DNA of 64,000 nucleotides from Scilla litardierei (GCA_030789695.1 CM061138.1:16130214-16194213); one strand, 5' to 3'; counted from the stretch's first letter, positions 23,595-36,323 are shown. A program made the numbers and translations. The notes: generated from the sequence alone by a model not told the origin.

Positions 23595-25286
23595 ATGGCG
23601 TCAACCAATCATTTCCCCGAAGGACAATCTTCCAGCAGACCACCACTTCTCAACGGATCAAATTATGGATCTTGAAAGAATCGGATGCGAATGTACCTTC
23701 TCTCTATCTCCTATGATCTATGGAAGATAGTGGAGAATCCTTATGAAGAACCCACCCTTGAGGAAGAAAAATGGACCAAGACGGAGAAAGACAAAGTATC
23801 TCTAAATGCCAAGGCGGTGTCCACTCTATATTGCGGCCTTGACACAACGGAGTACAACCGCATCTCCATGGCTACCTCCGCGCACCAAATATGGAAACTT
23901 CTTGAGGTAACACATGAAGGTAACCAAAAAGTTAAATCTTCAAAATCTTCTCTTTATGCTGGCAGGTATGAAAAATTTATGATGGAGAAAGACGAGAACA
24001 TAACGGAGATGTACACGAGGTTTACGGAGATCGTCAACACACTTGCGGGATTGGGAAAGAAGTACACACAAGAGGATCATGTATGCAAGATCCTTAGATT
24101 CCTCACTCCCGAATGGCAATCCAAAGCTTCGGCCATTGAAGAAGGCAACGACACTTCAAAGCTAACCTTGGAAGAGCTCATCGGCAATCTAATGGCGTAT
24201 GAACTCCAACTGCAAGAGCGAAAGACCAATGAACACGTTGAAAAGAAGAAGAACCTTGCATTCAAAGCAACATCGGATACAGAGGAGTCCGAGAATGAAG
24301 TCAAAGATGAGATGGAGAAACAAATGGCACTCATCTCCAAAGGATACAAGAAAATCCTAAAAGCACGTAAGTCCTACAACCGTAAGTTCAATTCCACTAA
24401 CGATGTTATTTGTTATGAATGTAACAAGCCAGGCCACATGAAGAATGAATGTCCTCTAAAGAAATTCAAAGATAAGAGAACGAAGTCATACAAAGGCAAA
24501 AGGCCAAATAGAAAAGCTTATGGAGCTTGGGATAAAAGCGATGATGAAGAGGATTCCGATAGCTCATCATCATCCGAAAATGAAGGAAAAGTAAGCAAAA
24601 GGAACGAGCGGAACTACATGTGCTTCATGGCACGGGAAGACCCCAAGGTAAATTCTTACCATAACTCTAGTGATAGTGATAGTAGCGATGATGATGAAAT
24701 TGATTATGAGGAGGAATTTCATAAAATTTATGCATTATATGAAATCCAACTCAAAGAGCTTCTAACTCTCAAAAAGATGCATAAATCTTGTGGTTCTAAT
24801 CCTACTAATCAAGAGCTAGAAAAGATTAGAGAAGAGAACCTAAAATTGATTAGCAACAATAAGGATTTAATTGAAAAGAATAGGTTGCTCAATGTAGAAC
24901 TCAAAGACCTAGGAAATAGGTTTAAAGACTTAGAAAAGAACATGACCGCCATTAAGGCAAAGCATGAGGACTTGGTTAATAATGTTGCTAGGTTCAATAA
25001 AGGTAAAGAAAAATTAGATAGCTTGATTAGTTCACAAAAACCCCAATCTAGCAAACATGGCTTAGGTTATAATATGACCAATCAAAATGCTAGGATCTCT
25101 CATCATCAAGCTAGAGTTCCTAAAACTGAAAATGGATATGTCAAAGTTTGGATTCCCAAAATTGGAACCGTCCAAATGAAAGACAAGTACATTTCTAGTT
25201 TTATGAACAATGTTCATTTTTGTAGAGATTATGGATTTAATTATGGGAAATCTCAACCCAAATGGGTTTGGTTCCCTCTTGGTTGA
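23595..25286 (+). CDS. gag: Copia-type gag, copy 2 (internal UGA)
   Basis: Second copy, 4,055 bp downstream of the first and identical in predicted protein, including the UGA at codon 27 (23673-23675). The open frame of 533 codons starts at 23685. Domains are as in copy 1: UBN2-type gag, CCHC knuckle CYECNKPGHMKNEC, acidic Ser/Asp tract and C-terminal coiled coil. The shared nonsense codon shows it predates the duplication. Confidence 0.9.
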
Positions 25287-25569
25287 TGATTACATTATTA
25301 TGTATGACTAATCCCATGGACCCGCAAAGAAAGGGTACCAAAATTACTTCTTTGATTTTCAGGTACCAAAACTATAAGGGATTAGTAGAAGAGCTCCAAA
25401 TAAATCTCTAAATCCATGCATGAATTAAGGGGGAGACCTAACTTCAATGATGCAAATTTTCAGGGGGAGCTTAGTAAGAATATTTTTTTATGATGCCAAA
25501 GGGGGAGAGAGAATATGATAATATTCATTGCATATTTTTTAAGTTTTTATGCAATATGTTGTCATCATC

Positions 25570-25583
25570 AAAAAGGGGGAGAA
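25570..25583 (+). promoter_or_regulatory. Polypurine tract, copy 2
   Basis: AAAAAGGGGGAGAA immediately before LTR3. Confidence 0.85.
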
Positions 25584-27626
25584 TGTTGGAAATCGAGTCT
25601 CCACCCCGTGGTTATTTTGATGATGAGCAACATATTATGCTACTAATATTTTCATCGAGTTTGTGTGCAGGAAATGTATTTTTAATAATAGCGTATGAAG
25701 CAAAGATGCATTGCACAAATGAGAGCTATGAATGATAGGAGCTCAAATGTGCAAGGAGCAAATCAAGTCAAGTCCAAATGAAGCCAACAAGAAGAATTGC
25801 ATGCTTAAATGTAATATGTAATTTTGGCTTTTATTTGAGTCTTAGGAATTTGTTAAAGCAATTTGATTAAGCCCATACACACACTTAGGATTATACCAAA
25901 AATGTTTTTAAATATTTTTTCCTAAGTTTTCGACCCCAAAAGCCCGTACTGGAAATGGCTCTGGGAGTCGACTACCATCATACTGGGAGTCGACTACCAG
26001 AAGACATTCCAGCATATGGGTTAAACGGTTAGATTTTCAAAATCGTTTTAATTGTTGCATATAAATGAATTTGAAATTATTTTTCAAAAGTCTCCTTGTT
26101 TAAATGTTTATAAATGTTGGAAAAATATTTTGGAAATAATTTGAATTTCAAATTTCAAATTTCAAATGCAAACATATTTGGAAATTATTTGAAATTCAAA
26201 TTTCAAAATTCAAATTTCAATCTCCTTGATTAATGCAAACATATTTGGAAATTATTTGAATTTCAATTTTCAATTTTCAATTTTTTTGAAATGACTTTTC
26301 ATCCTTTTAAATAGAGGTATTGAGCTTGGATTTGATACAAGAAAATTTTCTCATCTAAATTATTTGCTCAAAGTTCTCAAAGCTCTCCTATTTTATTTAA
26401 AAGTCTTTTAGGCCTTGTTCTAATTTTCTGTGCTGAAAATTCTTTTGTTGATTTTATTTATTGGCCTAACACCAACTTGAATTTGATCTCCAAAGCTTAA
26501 AGCTTTTATTTTTAGAGATGCAAAGTTCAAGTTTTTCTTTTTGATCTTTGTGCTTTCTCATCTATATTCTTTCAAAGATCAAGTCTTGAATATTGATCTC
26601 TATAAAGCCCAAGTGCTAAGATTTTAGATAATCAATTTCAAGTTATTTCCTTTGATCAAGTTTACATTCTATATTCTATTTGATCAAAAGGATTTCTATT
26701 TCTTTTAGCCACATTATTCATAACATATATATTGGCTAAAAGAATTTTTTTTAAACTTGTTTAATCTCTGTTTTTAAAGTTATATTTTAACGAGATTTAA
26801 ACTGAGTTTAATTTTTGATCTCCAAAGCTTTTAAGTTCTATATTTTTGAGATCAAATCTACTCCTATAGCAATCACATACACAAGGGCTTCATCAAGTTG
26901 CTATAGTTTTTTTGTAAATCGTCAAAAGGTTTGTAAATCCTAGTTGAAGGCTAGGTGGTGAGTAAATCCTTGTTGTAGGCAAGGTGTCTGTGAAAAGTCC
27001 TCGGATTGTGAGGGCAAGGTAAAGTCCTCGGATTGTGAGGCAAGGTAAAGTCCTCGGGTTGTGAGGCAAGGGTAAAATCCTAGACAAGTCTAGGTGGTCG
27101 GAAATCCTGGTTGAGGCTAGGTATTTGTATTGCTAAGGCAATAGTGGAAATCTCGTACCGGATTGGTCGGGGACTGGACGTACCCAGGGTTGTGGGGAAC
27201 CAGGATAAAAATCCTTGTGTTTGCCTTTGATTCTCTCTGTGATTGTTTATCTCTACTTTGTTTATCTTGATTCATTGAGTCTTACATTTGTAACTCATTC
27301 ATAATATATTGCAAGATCAATTTTTGTATCTGATTCTCTCTTATACTTCTGTGAAATCTTATATATCTTCATTAAGTATTTATTTAACTGAGCTGTGCTT
27401 AATTTCCCTCTGGGAGTCGACTACCAGAAGAGTTTTATCTCTGACTTGTTTTGAAGATTAATTAAGTTGATTAAGAACCAAGCGTAGATCACTCTACTTG
27501 GTTTCTTAGGCAACATTAGAAGGTTTTGTTTTGTGTTGATTGATTAAAGAACGAAAAAGTTTTATCTTAATACAACACTATTCAACCCCCCCTTCTAGTG
27601 TTGTTTGCCATCCACAGGATCCAACA
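25584..27626 (+). repeat. LTR 3 of the tandem array
   Basis: 2,043 bp. Private differences cluster in its 3' part (GAGTCTTACAT, GGTTTTGTTTTGTG, seven C before TTCTAG); one lies earlier, a T8 run near 26747. Ends CCAACA, followed by the AATGC flank. Confidence 0.92.
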
Positions 27627-28965
27627 AATGCATCCCACGAGTAAGGCAGCAACTTACGCTGCAGCTCGTACCGTCGATTTAAGGTTTTGGATTTTTTAAG
27701 GATTGGTTGACTGGTAGTTTTCACCCGAGGGGTTCACTTTCAGCTGTGTTCGGCTATGTTCTTCCTAGTGGCTTGTACCGATGGATGTGATATTGTATGC
27801 GACTATGTTTTCCAGCTGTTTCGCCCTTGTTGGTTGTTTCTGTCTTGCGACTATTTTGTTCCGTGACTGTGTTTCCCGGCGACACTGAACTAAATAATCC
27901 TTTATTCTACCATTCATTATACAATGATTATTACAATGTAGGCTTTCAGTTCAATTAATTACAATAGCATGTGGGGCTGATTTGGTTAAATTTTAATTGC
28001 GACATGAGACCCCTTTTACTGCCCTTATTTCATATTTTTGGAAAAAAAATCCCTTGAGCATAGTAGACCCTATAAACCAATCATGGATGCCTAATAACAT
28101 AAATCCGATCTCATAGTAGCCAAAATACTCTTAAAATGATTTAATTTTAGTTTTTAATTGTTTGAAAGATTTAAATGTTTTGGAGATGTTTTGGAGCATA
28201 TTGAATGGAGTTGTTATATGTGCAAATAAAGTTAGCGTTATGGAATATTGATACATTGGACATACTACTATAGGCATTACAGTTTGTGCACGATTCTTTT
28301 TATATAGTTTAGAACTAGAAGTTAAATGAAAAAGAAATTGAAATAGATAGAATGACGCAAGGGGCTTGGGAAGTAATAATTAAAGATAGGAAGAGTGGCG
28401 GACACCACGCTTATTGACTGAATTGTATCGATTTGGATGGATTCTCTAGCGACCTCTTTAGACTATGAAATTAAGGCACAGGTGAGCTGGCCTCGCCTGT
28501 GAGCTGGGATGGTAACTTAGTTTGCTCTTTCCCTTTACGTTGTAAGTATAATAATAATGAAATGCTTTACTAAGATAAACATAGAATTAGTGTTTAATTA
28601 TTATTTCTTGTTAGAAGCAGGGTTGCATGTAAAAGTAATAATTGTTTCTTTACTGTAAATATAGTCTACTTCATTGTCTCTTTTAAATGTTTTTCAACAT
28701 GTAGTGAACCAGTATACAATGAGGCTTCAGTATACGAGGAGACAAAGTTTTCTGTGGAGCGTTCTGATTTTTGAGTCGAGATTAGTAAGCAGAGTTTTTA
28801 TTATATTGTTTATTTGATTCTTTTATTGTAGAAAGAGAGGCGAATATTTCTAAGATGATTCCATTTATAAAATTTTCGGTTTCGATCTATATTGTTTTCA
28901 CTGGTACTTGCAGGACCTGCACAAATAATGAAAAATATAATGGCACCCACACATGGGGAGTTACA

Positions 28966-30509
28966 AGTGGTGGCACATGCTGGTCCCCACAAAATACCTC
29001 ATGAACAGTATACGACAAAACATGAAATATTTATAAATGCACAATTGGACTGACATTATTCTTTGGAATACAGAATGTCGAAAGCATATAATCACCACGG
29101 ATGTACCACTGGGAACAATTCGATCATTATAAACAAGAACATGGCAGGAGATCAGGGAGACGGAAATGGACCCGGGATTGTCAACGTCAACAACATCGTC
29201 AATGACAGCAACCACGACATCAACAACCAACCCAATCAACCAGAGCCAAACTATAATGGACATCACCCAAACCCATGTATTTTTCTAAATAAGTTAACTT
29301 TATATATTCTGTTCAATTTTAATTTTTAAAATTTTCTTGAATTTTTTGGAATTTTATTTGGATTTCCACTTCAATTTCTAACTATTCGTTAACCGAAACG
29401 ACCCGCTAATCCAACATGTCAACCCATTAACCACCAATGTATAACCCACTACTCCTCACCTCAAGTAAAACCCTCTCCCGCTTACCCCAATTTACACCCT
29501 AATCATTATTAATTTTATAAACTAACATATTAATTAAATAATTTAATTAACACAAAATTATGTTATATATAACATAATCCTAACCTAACTCTCTCTTCAT
29601 GTCATTCTCTTAGAGCTAACGCGAGCCCCTAGTGCCCTCTCTCACATCTCATCCCTTTCGATCTCTTCTGGCAAAAAACATAAAACAAAAAAGACAAAAT
29701 TACTTATACCTGAACCACTCAACCCTTTCTCTGATCATCACTAACATTGTCTTCATCTCCACATCATCATCATCATCATCTACTTCACTCACTGTTCCTC
29801 TTCACATTGTGTTGGTAACCAATAATGGTAATAACGTGAGCAACAACAGCAAGCAGAGATAGCAGAAGCAATGACAGTGCCAGCAAAAGAGATAAGTTCT
29901 CATACCAGTTTTCTGAAGCTTGATTTTTTTGCAAGTTTCTGAAAATATGATCCCTTAATTTAAAATTTGTTTTTAGGCAAGTTCTTAAACTGGATCTTAA
30001 ACTGGATATTCTGTCATTTGCTACTTTTATGATAATTAGGTAAGATAATCAGACACGTCCCGGTCAATAGGTAAGATAATCAAATATATACAGTAGTGTG
30101 ACCATCAAATATATACAGATACAAAAAGGTAGCTCCAGTCACTTCTGTGCACTCTCTAATATGAGTTACCACAAACCCCAGTAAGTCTGTATTATTCAAA
30201 TGCATTATAAGTATGTTTGCAGTTCAGTGTCGTATGACTGTCATCGTTGGTGTAACTAATGTAACTTGGCATGTTGCAAAGACGTTATATGAGGAGAATA
30301 TATCATTGTAATGTCATATTGTTTTTAAGTTGTTTTCCAATTCCGTATTGTTTTCCCATTCTTTATTGTTGGAATCATTTGGCACACATCATATCATATA
30401 TATAAATGAGACAGTCTCCCAATAAGTCAACATAAGCCAACCTTTAATCCAAATCTTTGCAGGGAAACACTTCAAATAAAAACAGTCGCAAAAGGGGGGT
30501 GCAGGGACA
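28966..30509 (+). other. Degraded interior of a gypsy element, unassigned
   Basis: Lies between an LTR end (TTACA at 28965) and a pol tail. A primer-site-like AGTGG follows the LTR but the rest is not recognisable. An 88-codon Asn-rich frame at 29063-29329 could be gag N-terminus but has no diagnostic motif. No RT is present, so most of pol has been deleted. Confidence 0.4.
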
Positions 30510-31060
30510 ACCAAGAGAATCGACCGAGAAGGGCAGCAGCTGCGTTGATTGGGCATGAGTTGATTGTAGAGGCAGTTGATATGGTACAGATTAACACGAA
30601 GAAGCTACATTTGGTGCATGACAGATACAAGCATTGAACAGATTCGAAGCAGCGACATCTGGAGTTTCAACTGGCGATGACATCTTCTTGAAGATCTCTC
30701 TGAACAGAGGATTGCTTCGGTTTGGTCAGAGAGGAAAACTCAGCCCACGGTACATTAGGCCCTTCAATGTGCTAGAACGAGTAAGAGAAGTGGCGTACAA
30801 GCTTGCACTGCCTCCATCTCTAGAATGTATGCATAATGTATTCCATGTATTGCAGTTGCGAAAGTACATGGAGGATTTGGCACACGTGGACGACCACTCT
30901 GAGATTGCTGTGCTCGACGTATGAGCAACATCATGTGATGAACATCGACCAACAGCAGAAGATCCTCAGGAACAAGACTGTCAATCTAGTGAAGGTGATG
31001 TAGCATCGAGACTTACCTAGGGAGTCTACTTGGGGGGAGAGGTAGAGATAAGAGAGCATT
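30510..31060 (+). pseudogene. pol: Ty3/gypsy pol C-terminus (integrase tail, chromodomain-like)
   Basis: Before 30634, in another frame, it reads ALIGHELIVEAVDMVQINTKK. From there it continues FLKISLNRGLLRFGQRGKLS, RYIRPFNVLERVREVAYKLA and MHNVFHVLQLRKYMED, the usual end of plant gypsy integrase. After a stop, ILRNKTVNLVKV resembles the chromodomain-like tail. At least one frameshift and several stops make it a pseudogene. It sits directly upstream of a 3' LTR. Confidence 0.8.
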
Positions 31061-31130
31061 ATCCTTATTTATTTGATATATCTTAGTTCTTTTAAATTCC
31101 AAAAACAAAATTTTTCTAAGGTGGGTAAGA

Positions 31131-33272
31131 TGTAATGGTCCATAACTTTATAAGAATTTTTGGGATATTTTTGATATATTTTTCATTTTTTCCCTCTTTC
31201 TTTTTTCTCTTTCGACCTCGTTCCTTTTCTTTACTTGGCCCAAACCGCCGGCCCAAGCCCACATTCACTTTAAATCATTTCCCCTTAATTCCCCGAGCCC
31301 GCTTCTCTCCTACTAACCCACTAGAACCCTCCAGCTAACGGCTCAGCTGTTCTCTTCTCTTCAGCAAACGAGCGGAAGCACTAGCACCTCTTCGGCTCTA
31401 TAAACGGTAGCCGCCACAAAAACCTCAACCGCTCCCCATTTCGCTTTGGTTGCGCGGATCGTCCGTCACGATCCCCACACACACTCTTCTCTTAACGACT
31501 CTCATCTACTCTCTATAAATTTCCTCGTTTCAAAGGATTTTACGCTTCGGAAAAATTACTTCTATTCATGCGATGATGTTAAGGACTATTGTTGATTTGG
31601 GTGATGAAATAATTTATACTCGTGTTAGCATGAAATGTGACTTTTGGTTGTCCTGGGATTTTTCTCTTTATGATGTGAATTTGAAGCATGGGACAAGATG
31701 GTTTTGGGAGTTTCTTGAGGAATTATTTTCTTATGAACTGAGAATTTTACTGGGCACAACAGCAACCCTCGCCAGTGCACTTTTGATCTTTGTCGTATGT
31801 CCTATTTTCTTGTCCAATCCTTTTGTGGCTCACGGCCCTGCCTGTCGTCTTAGGGACTCATGCCTATTGTTTCGTTGTTTAGGGGACACATGACCTGTCT
31901 GTTGTGGGACCTTACACCATGTCTTACACCATGTCCTGACTTGCTGTTTTCTGATGTCCATGGGCTGTGCCTTGTACATGTGGGAATGTCGTATGCTATG
32001 TTCAGACTTAAATATGAGATTTTGTAAAAGAAAAATGTTTTCTATTTTCTCTTTTTTTCTTGATGAACTGATGAACTGATGAACGGAAATTTAAAGACGG
32101 TGAGTTTGACTCTTTCAACCAAGAATGAAATTTCTTTGATGTTAGTATTTTTTATCATGTCCTTGAATTTATTTAAGCAAGTAATCAGTAGAATGTTTGG
32201 TATCCTCTTTAAATTTTTATCATGTCCTTGAATTTATTTAAGCAAGTAATGAGTAGAATGTTTGGTATCCTCTTTAAATTTCGTGGTTAAGGGACATATA
32301 TGCAAACATGCTGAAAAACTTGCGACTCATTGCTGGAATATCTCATTTGACATATATTAATGTTGGGACATGAATTGAAACCTTATTTATTACTCAGAAC
32401 CCTTAACTACAAAATTTAAATGATATGCAAATATAGTCAATTCCTGAAAGTTACAACCATATCTGGTATTGGCTCTACTGACATTCAACCTAGAAAACAT
32501 GTAGACAACTAGGAAACCTTACATTACCTGTACAAGACACATAACAATCACGCAGATAACTTGAACAACTTCACATGACTCAAAGGGGTTTGAGAAACTT
32601 ATAATTGAAAGAGTGCAGTAGTGATTGGAGCCATACTTTTAGCTTCTATCTGAGAGGATTTTTTCTGTTTCTAGATCATGAGTTCATGCCACAGTTGACC
32701 TTTAGACTCGACCCGGGGTAGCACCATGCGGTCCAACGTGATCTCCGGTTTGTGTATCGTGCTCGCCGTTATAAGTTATGACTTAGAATTGGTTAACATT
32801 AATCTTTCTAGTAAATTGTTAACATCTACACAATCATAACATCTTACATTTCAGCATTGTATCATTTATACCTGTTCGCCTTTACATCTCTTTGTTTTGC
32901 ACCGCTACTGCTACTTCGTTTAGGTATAATCTACTCTACTGAGTAGTGGTACAATTCTTGTTGTCTCCGCTAGGTAATGAACAAGAATACGCTGAGGCAC
33001 CGGTGTAGAAGAAGTCAAGTTCCATGTCCAAACTGCGGAGTTTTAAGCCAAGTCGATCGTGGGATGCTATTGTAGTCTTTTTTTGTTATGTATTTTCTTT
33101 TCAACAGTGTTAGAGAGAGATTGTACATTCATTTTCATGTACAAGACCTTGTAACCCTTGTTATGAAGAACTGAGTATCTTTATTTTCTACTTGCTCTAT
33201 ATTGCTTTCACTGATATCTGCAGGACCTGCTTTGCATAGAAAAGGCCACACCCTGTGAAGCGAGGCGTGACA
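31131..33272 (+). mobile_element. Ty3/gypsy 3' LTR, complete
   Basis: 2,142 bp, TGTAATGGTCC to GGCGTGACA. Preceded by the pol tail, so this is a 3' LTR. It contains GATTGGAGCCATACTT, GACTCGACCCGGGGTAGCACC and CAGGACCTGC near the end, markers shared with the other plus-strand LTRs in the window. It ends 367 bp from exon 8. Confidence 0.82.
32151..32281 (+). repeat. 65-bp tandem duplication inside the LTR
   Basis: Two near-identical units each contain ATCATGTCCTTGAATTTATT and GTAGAATGTTTGGTATCC. Confidence 0.88.
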
Positions 33273-33500
33273 TACAATATGGTTGAACGTTTTTTTAACA
33301 ATGGCTTACATGTTAGCTACTTCAGCTTTCAGGGCCATCTGAATCCGCATCCCAAATACTTGTATTGACAAAGAACACAAAAAGAAAAATCCTACTGATA
33401 CACATGAGAAAATCAAAACATCCAAGCCTAAGCTTGTAGCATCCGGTTGACGTCATATCAGAATGAATATTGATTTAAGAACCTTAAAAGCCAAGCAAGA

Positions 33501-33578
33501 TTCGGTATTGTAATGATATTAGCTCTTCCCATAAGTAGATCGGTATTGTAATGATATTAATTCTTCCCATAAGTAGAT
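33501..33578. repeat. 38-bp tandem duplication near exon 8
   Basis: Two copies of CGGTATTGTAATGATATTA followed by TCTTCCCATAAGTAGAT, starting at 33503 and 33541, in the giant intron about 60 bp past the exon 8 donor. Confidence 0.9.
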
Positions 33579-33639
33579 CATACTTGCAAAAATTTTAGGT
33601 AACTGAGGAACAAAACCATAGTTGAGAAGCTTCACCAAC

Positions 33640-33726
33640 CTCACCAAGACGACGATAAGCACCATAAATGCCACCAACGAAGGTCGAGAAAATTGCATAC
33701 CAGATCTGGGTATCCATGAAATAAAC
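33640..33726 (-). CDS. CALS: Callose synthase exon 8 of window
   Basis: 87 bp, 29 codons from [15 protein letters not shown] to AYRRLGE. Acceptor TTTACAG, donor GTTGGT. The 28,788-bp intron begins at this donor. Confidence 0.94.
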
Positions 33727-33823
33727 CTGTAAAGCATCATTTATAACATTGTAGGAAATAATCAGGAAACCGAAAAGCTGAGCAACATATCAGCAATCAG
33801 AACATTAGAATAGAGATGCATAC

Positions 33824-33873
33824 AAGAATAATTGGCGACCATAGTGCAATAACAACACCAATATTGTTCTTCG
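33824..33873 (-). CDS. CALS: Callose synthase exon 7 of window
   Basis: 50 bp encoding (A)KNNIGVVIALWSPIIL, the conserved AKNNIGVVIALW membrane block. Acceptor TTTGCAG, donor GTATGC. Confidence 0.93.
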
Positions 33874-33952
33874 CTGCAAAGAATTTTTATATTAGTTACA
33901 GGAACGTTTTAAGTGCCAGAATTTACTTTAAAACAAATCGTCATGCAGATAC

Positions 33953-34034
33953 CTTGGGGGAAAAACTCATGCCACTGGTACTTTCTTATAGGAACTTTCA
34001 TGATATCCTTTGTTGGGCCAACAAGAGGCTTGAT
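33953..34034 (-). CDS. CALS: Callose synthase exon 6 of window
   Basis: 82 bp from IKPLVGPTKDIMKV to YQWHEFFPQ plus one base. Acceptor GATGCAG, donor GTATCT. Follows a 2,136-bp intron carrying a TIR element. Confidence 0.93.
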
Positions 34035-34283
34035 CTGCATCAAAAAGATACATAAGAAATAATGATGAACAAGGAAGGGCCTAAATCAATCAAAGCTTGT
34101 TACAGTTTTAAACTTGCATTAAAATATCATAAACGAAGTTTCAAAAGATGCCAAAATATATGAGCTTTCTCAGCAATCAGATCTCAGGTAACTTGTAGCT
34201 GATATAGCTCACTCAATGGCATGTATATTAACCCTTAGTTACTTCTTGTAAAATCCATCTCATAACTGTTAATGCTTATTAGA

Positions 34284-35890
34284 GGGTAAATTAAACTAAA
34301 GCCCTATCAAGTTTACCTCAAATTTTAATTATTCCTTTAAACTTTAAAACTAGATGAAACCCACTTATGGTATCTCTGTTCGGTATTTTCTTAATATTTT
34401 GGCAGTATTCTAATCATGTGATGGTCACAAGAGTTCTCTATTTTTTAAATTTCAATTTGACCTTTAATGAAAATTTCAAGAAATCTTAACTAAAAATAAA
34501 TTAGAATATTAAAATTGGTAAAAAGAATATACGCTTCCCTTCTTCAAATTCATTTAGTTCCTTTAACTTGATGAGCCTATCACCCAAAAAAAATATCATC
34601 CCAAAAAAGTTAAAAAAGAAATAAAAAGTGAAAAGACTTGGCTGCTCTTTCGTCCACCATCATCATCATCATCAGCTCCAACTTCCTCATCTAACTTCCA
34701 AAAAACAACCACTACTCTAACTTGAATCCATGAGTAAACATGGCTGCCTAAAAAGGTAAAACAAAAGGAGAAGATGATCATCCATGTCCTCTACCTTTCT
34801 TGTTCTTCATCCACATCATCTTGCTCTATTTTGAACATAACATGAACAATTGGCAACCCAAAAAGGAAAAAAGAAAAAAAAGAACAGTTGCCACATTCTT
34901 CACTTTTCGTTCTTCAATCTCCAACTTCATTCATACTAAACCCACCAACGGCATGGTATATGACCATCATCCAATGTCTTCTCAACATCTTCGCGATCAG
35001 CACCACCTCCTACATCTACGTCTTCCTTCTCATTAAGCTCGAAAGCGACCACTGCCTCATCCATGCCCCCCCCCCCCGCCCTCCTCGCATTCTATCATGC
35101 CAAGATCATCATCCACCACAGCACCGACACCACTCAGTTCCTCCACATCAAGCAATCCAACTTCTTCAACACCCCACCCCCCACCCCCCCGGCGCGCGTG
35201 CGCGGGGGGGGGGGGGGGGGGGGGTCTTGCCACCCCCCTTCAATCTCTACGACATGACCACCCCCATCCTCAACACCCTCACCCTCACCCACATGGGGTT
35301 CCCCCTCTTATGGGTCTGCTTCCTCTTGATGATCTTGATTGGTGTTCCCGCCATCTTGGCATCTCCAAGATGGAGGAGAAGCTCATGATCACATGGTTTC
35401 AGAACGGGAGTGGTTAATTATCTTTTTCTTCTTTGGGCTTTGATATGGCACCTGATCTAAATGAGACGAGAGGACGAGATGGGGATAGAAGAATAGAAGA
35501 AGCATCAAGAGCAAAGAGTTTTTTCTTTTTCTTTTTCTTATTTGGGTGTTGATGCGTTGCATGATGGGTTTAAGGACGAAGATGGACAATAAAGATTAAA
35601 AAACAGAACAGAAAGTTCAGTTTTGATATATTTTTTCTTTGGGGGTGTCTAATAGGTTAATGGGAGAGTAAGTGGACTACTCCAATTGGTTAATGAGTAA
35701 AAAAGAGGAAGATGATATAGATGATGGTGTTTTCATAACTTGGCATTTAGTTTTTAAAAAATAATTTTTATAACAGCAATCAGCTTTGACAATCGAACAA
35801 AGATAACCACTAAACAGATTGAGGGGTTTTTATCTAGTTTCGAAGCTTAAGAATATAATTGAGATTTGGGATAAACTAGACTTAAATGCA
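34284..35890. mobile_element. Non-autonomous TIR element in intron between exons 5 and 6
   Basis: About 100 bp at the left (TTTACCTCAAATTTTAATTA through AAACTAGATGAAACCC) is the diverged inverted complement of the right end (TTTATCTAGTTTCGAAGC through ATTTGGGATAAACTAG). The interior has CAT/ATC microsatellites, a C12 tract at 35066, a G21 tract at 35204-35224 and no transposase. The superfamily and exact ends were not resolved. Confidence 0.55.
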
Positions 35891-36170
35891 AGCTTTAAGA
35901 CCTGGTTATATTAATTGGTGTTCATAAAGTATCTTGAAGCATGAACTGTTCCAATGTAGGCTCAAAATTTAAGAAAATTCAAGATGGAAGAAACTCAGAC
36001 CAAACTACAGCAAACTAAGAACATAATGCTTGATTGATGTATAAGGCTGAAGTTACAAAAGAAGTTTGAAAAATTCAGTTTCATTAGCAGAAATAATATG
36101 GACACAAACACCAATTACCAATTATCAAGAAACGGAAGCATGCCTCGGAAAAAAAGGAACTGTTAAGTAC

Positions 36171-36231
36171 CTCAATGTAGTAGCTAACTGCCAACTTAGT
36201 AGCTATAAGCAGTACCCAGAACATTGTGTAC
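36171..36231 (-). CDS. CALS: Callose synthase exon 5 of window
   Basis: 61 bp encoding (M)YTMFWVLLIATKLAVSYYIE, a membrane span. Acceptor TGGAAG is unusual in having few pyrimidines; donor GTACTT. Confidence 0.92.
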
Positions 36232-36323
36232 CTTCCATTAGAAAAACAATGAGTTTGATGATATGAATACTTAAGCATTCTACATCACATGCAGTATCAA
36301 ACGATGAATGTGACCTATCTTAC

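Larger units (their letters stand above)
17497..27626 (+). mobile_element. Tandem gag-only copia-type retrotransposon: LTR-gag-LTR-gag-LTR
   Basis: Three LTRs of about 2.02-2.04 kb (17497-19515, 21529-23570, 25584-27626) start TGTTGGAAATCGAGTC and end GGATCCAACA. They enclose two internal regions of 2,013 bp that appear identical. Each has primer site, gag and polypurine tract but no protease, integrase or RT, the layout called TR-GAG. The flanks are AATGT on the left and AATGC on the right (4 of 5), which fits one insertion event followed by duplication rather than two insertions. Confidence 0.92.
16982..28965 (+). mobile_element. Ty3/gypsy-type LTR, split by the tandem gag array
   Basis: Starts TGTAATGGCCC at 16982, interrupted at 17496, resumes at 27627 and ends GGGGAGTTACA at 28965 after CTTGCAGGACCTGC. 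Without the insert it is about 1.85 kb, near the 2.14 kb of the sister LTR at 31131. It could be the 5' LTR of the damaged element whose pol tail and 3' LTR lie at 28966-33272, but the two LTRs are well diverged and no flanking duplication confirms this. Confidence 0.6.

Noticed and set aside
16982..33272. One full gypsy element from the LTR at 16982 to the LTR at 31131
   Set aside because: Possible, but the LTRs are diverged, most of the interior is gone and the flanks (AAAAC, TACAA) do not form a duplication.
34888..35417. Pro/His-rich frames in the TIR element
   Set aside because: They run through C and G homopolymers and have no conserved domain; probably compositional.
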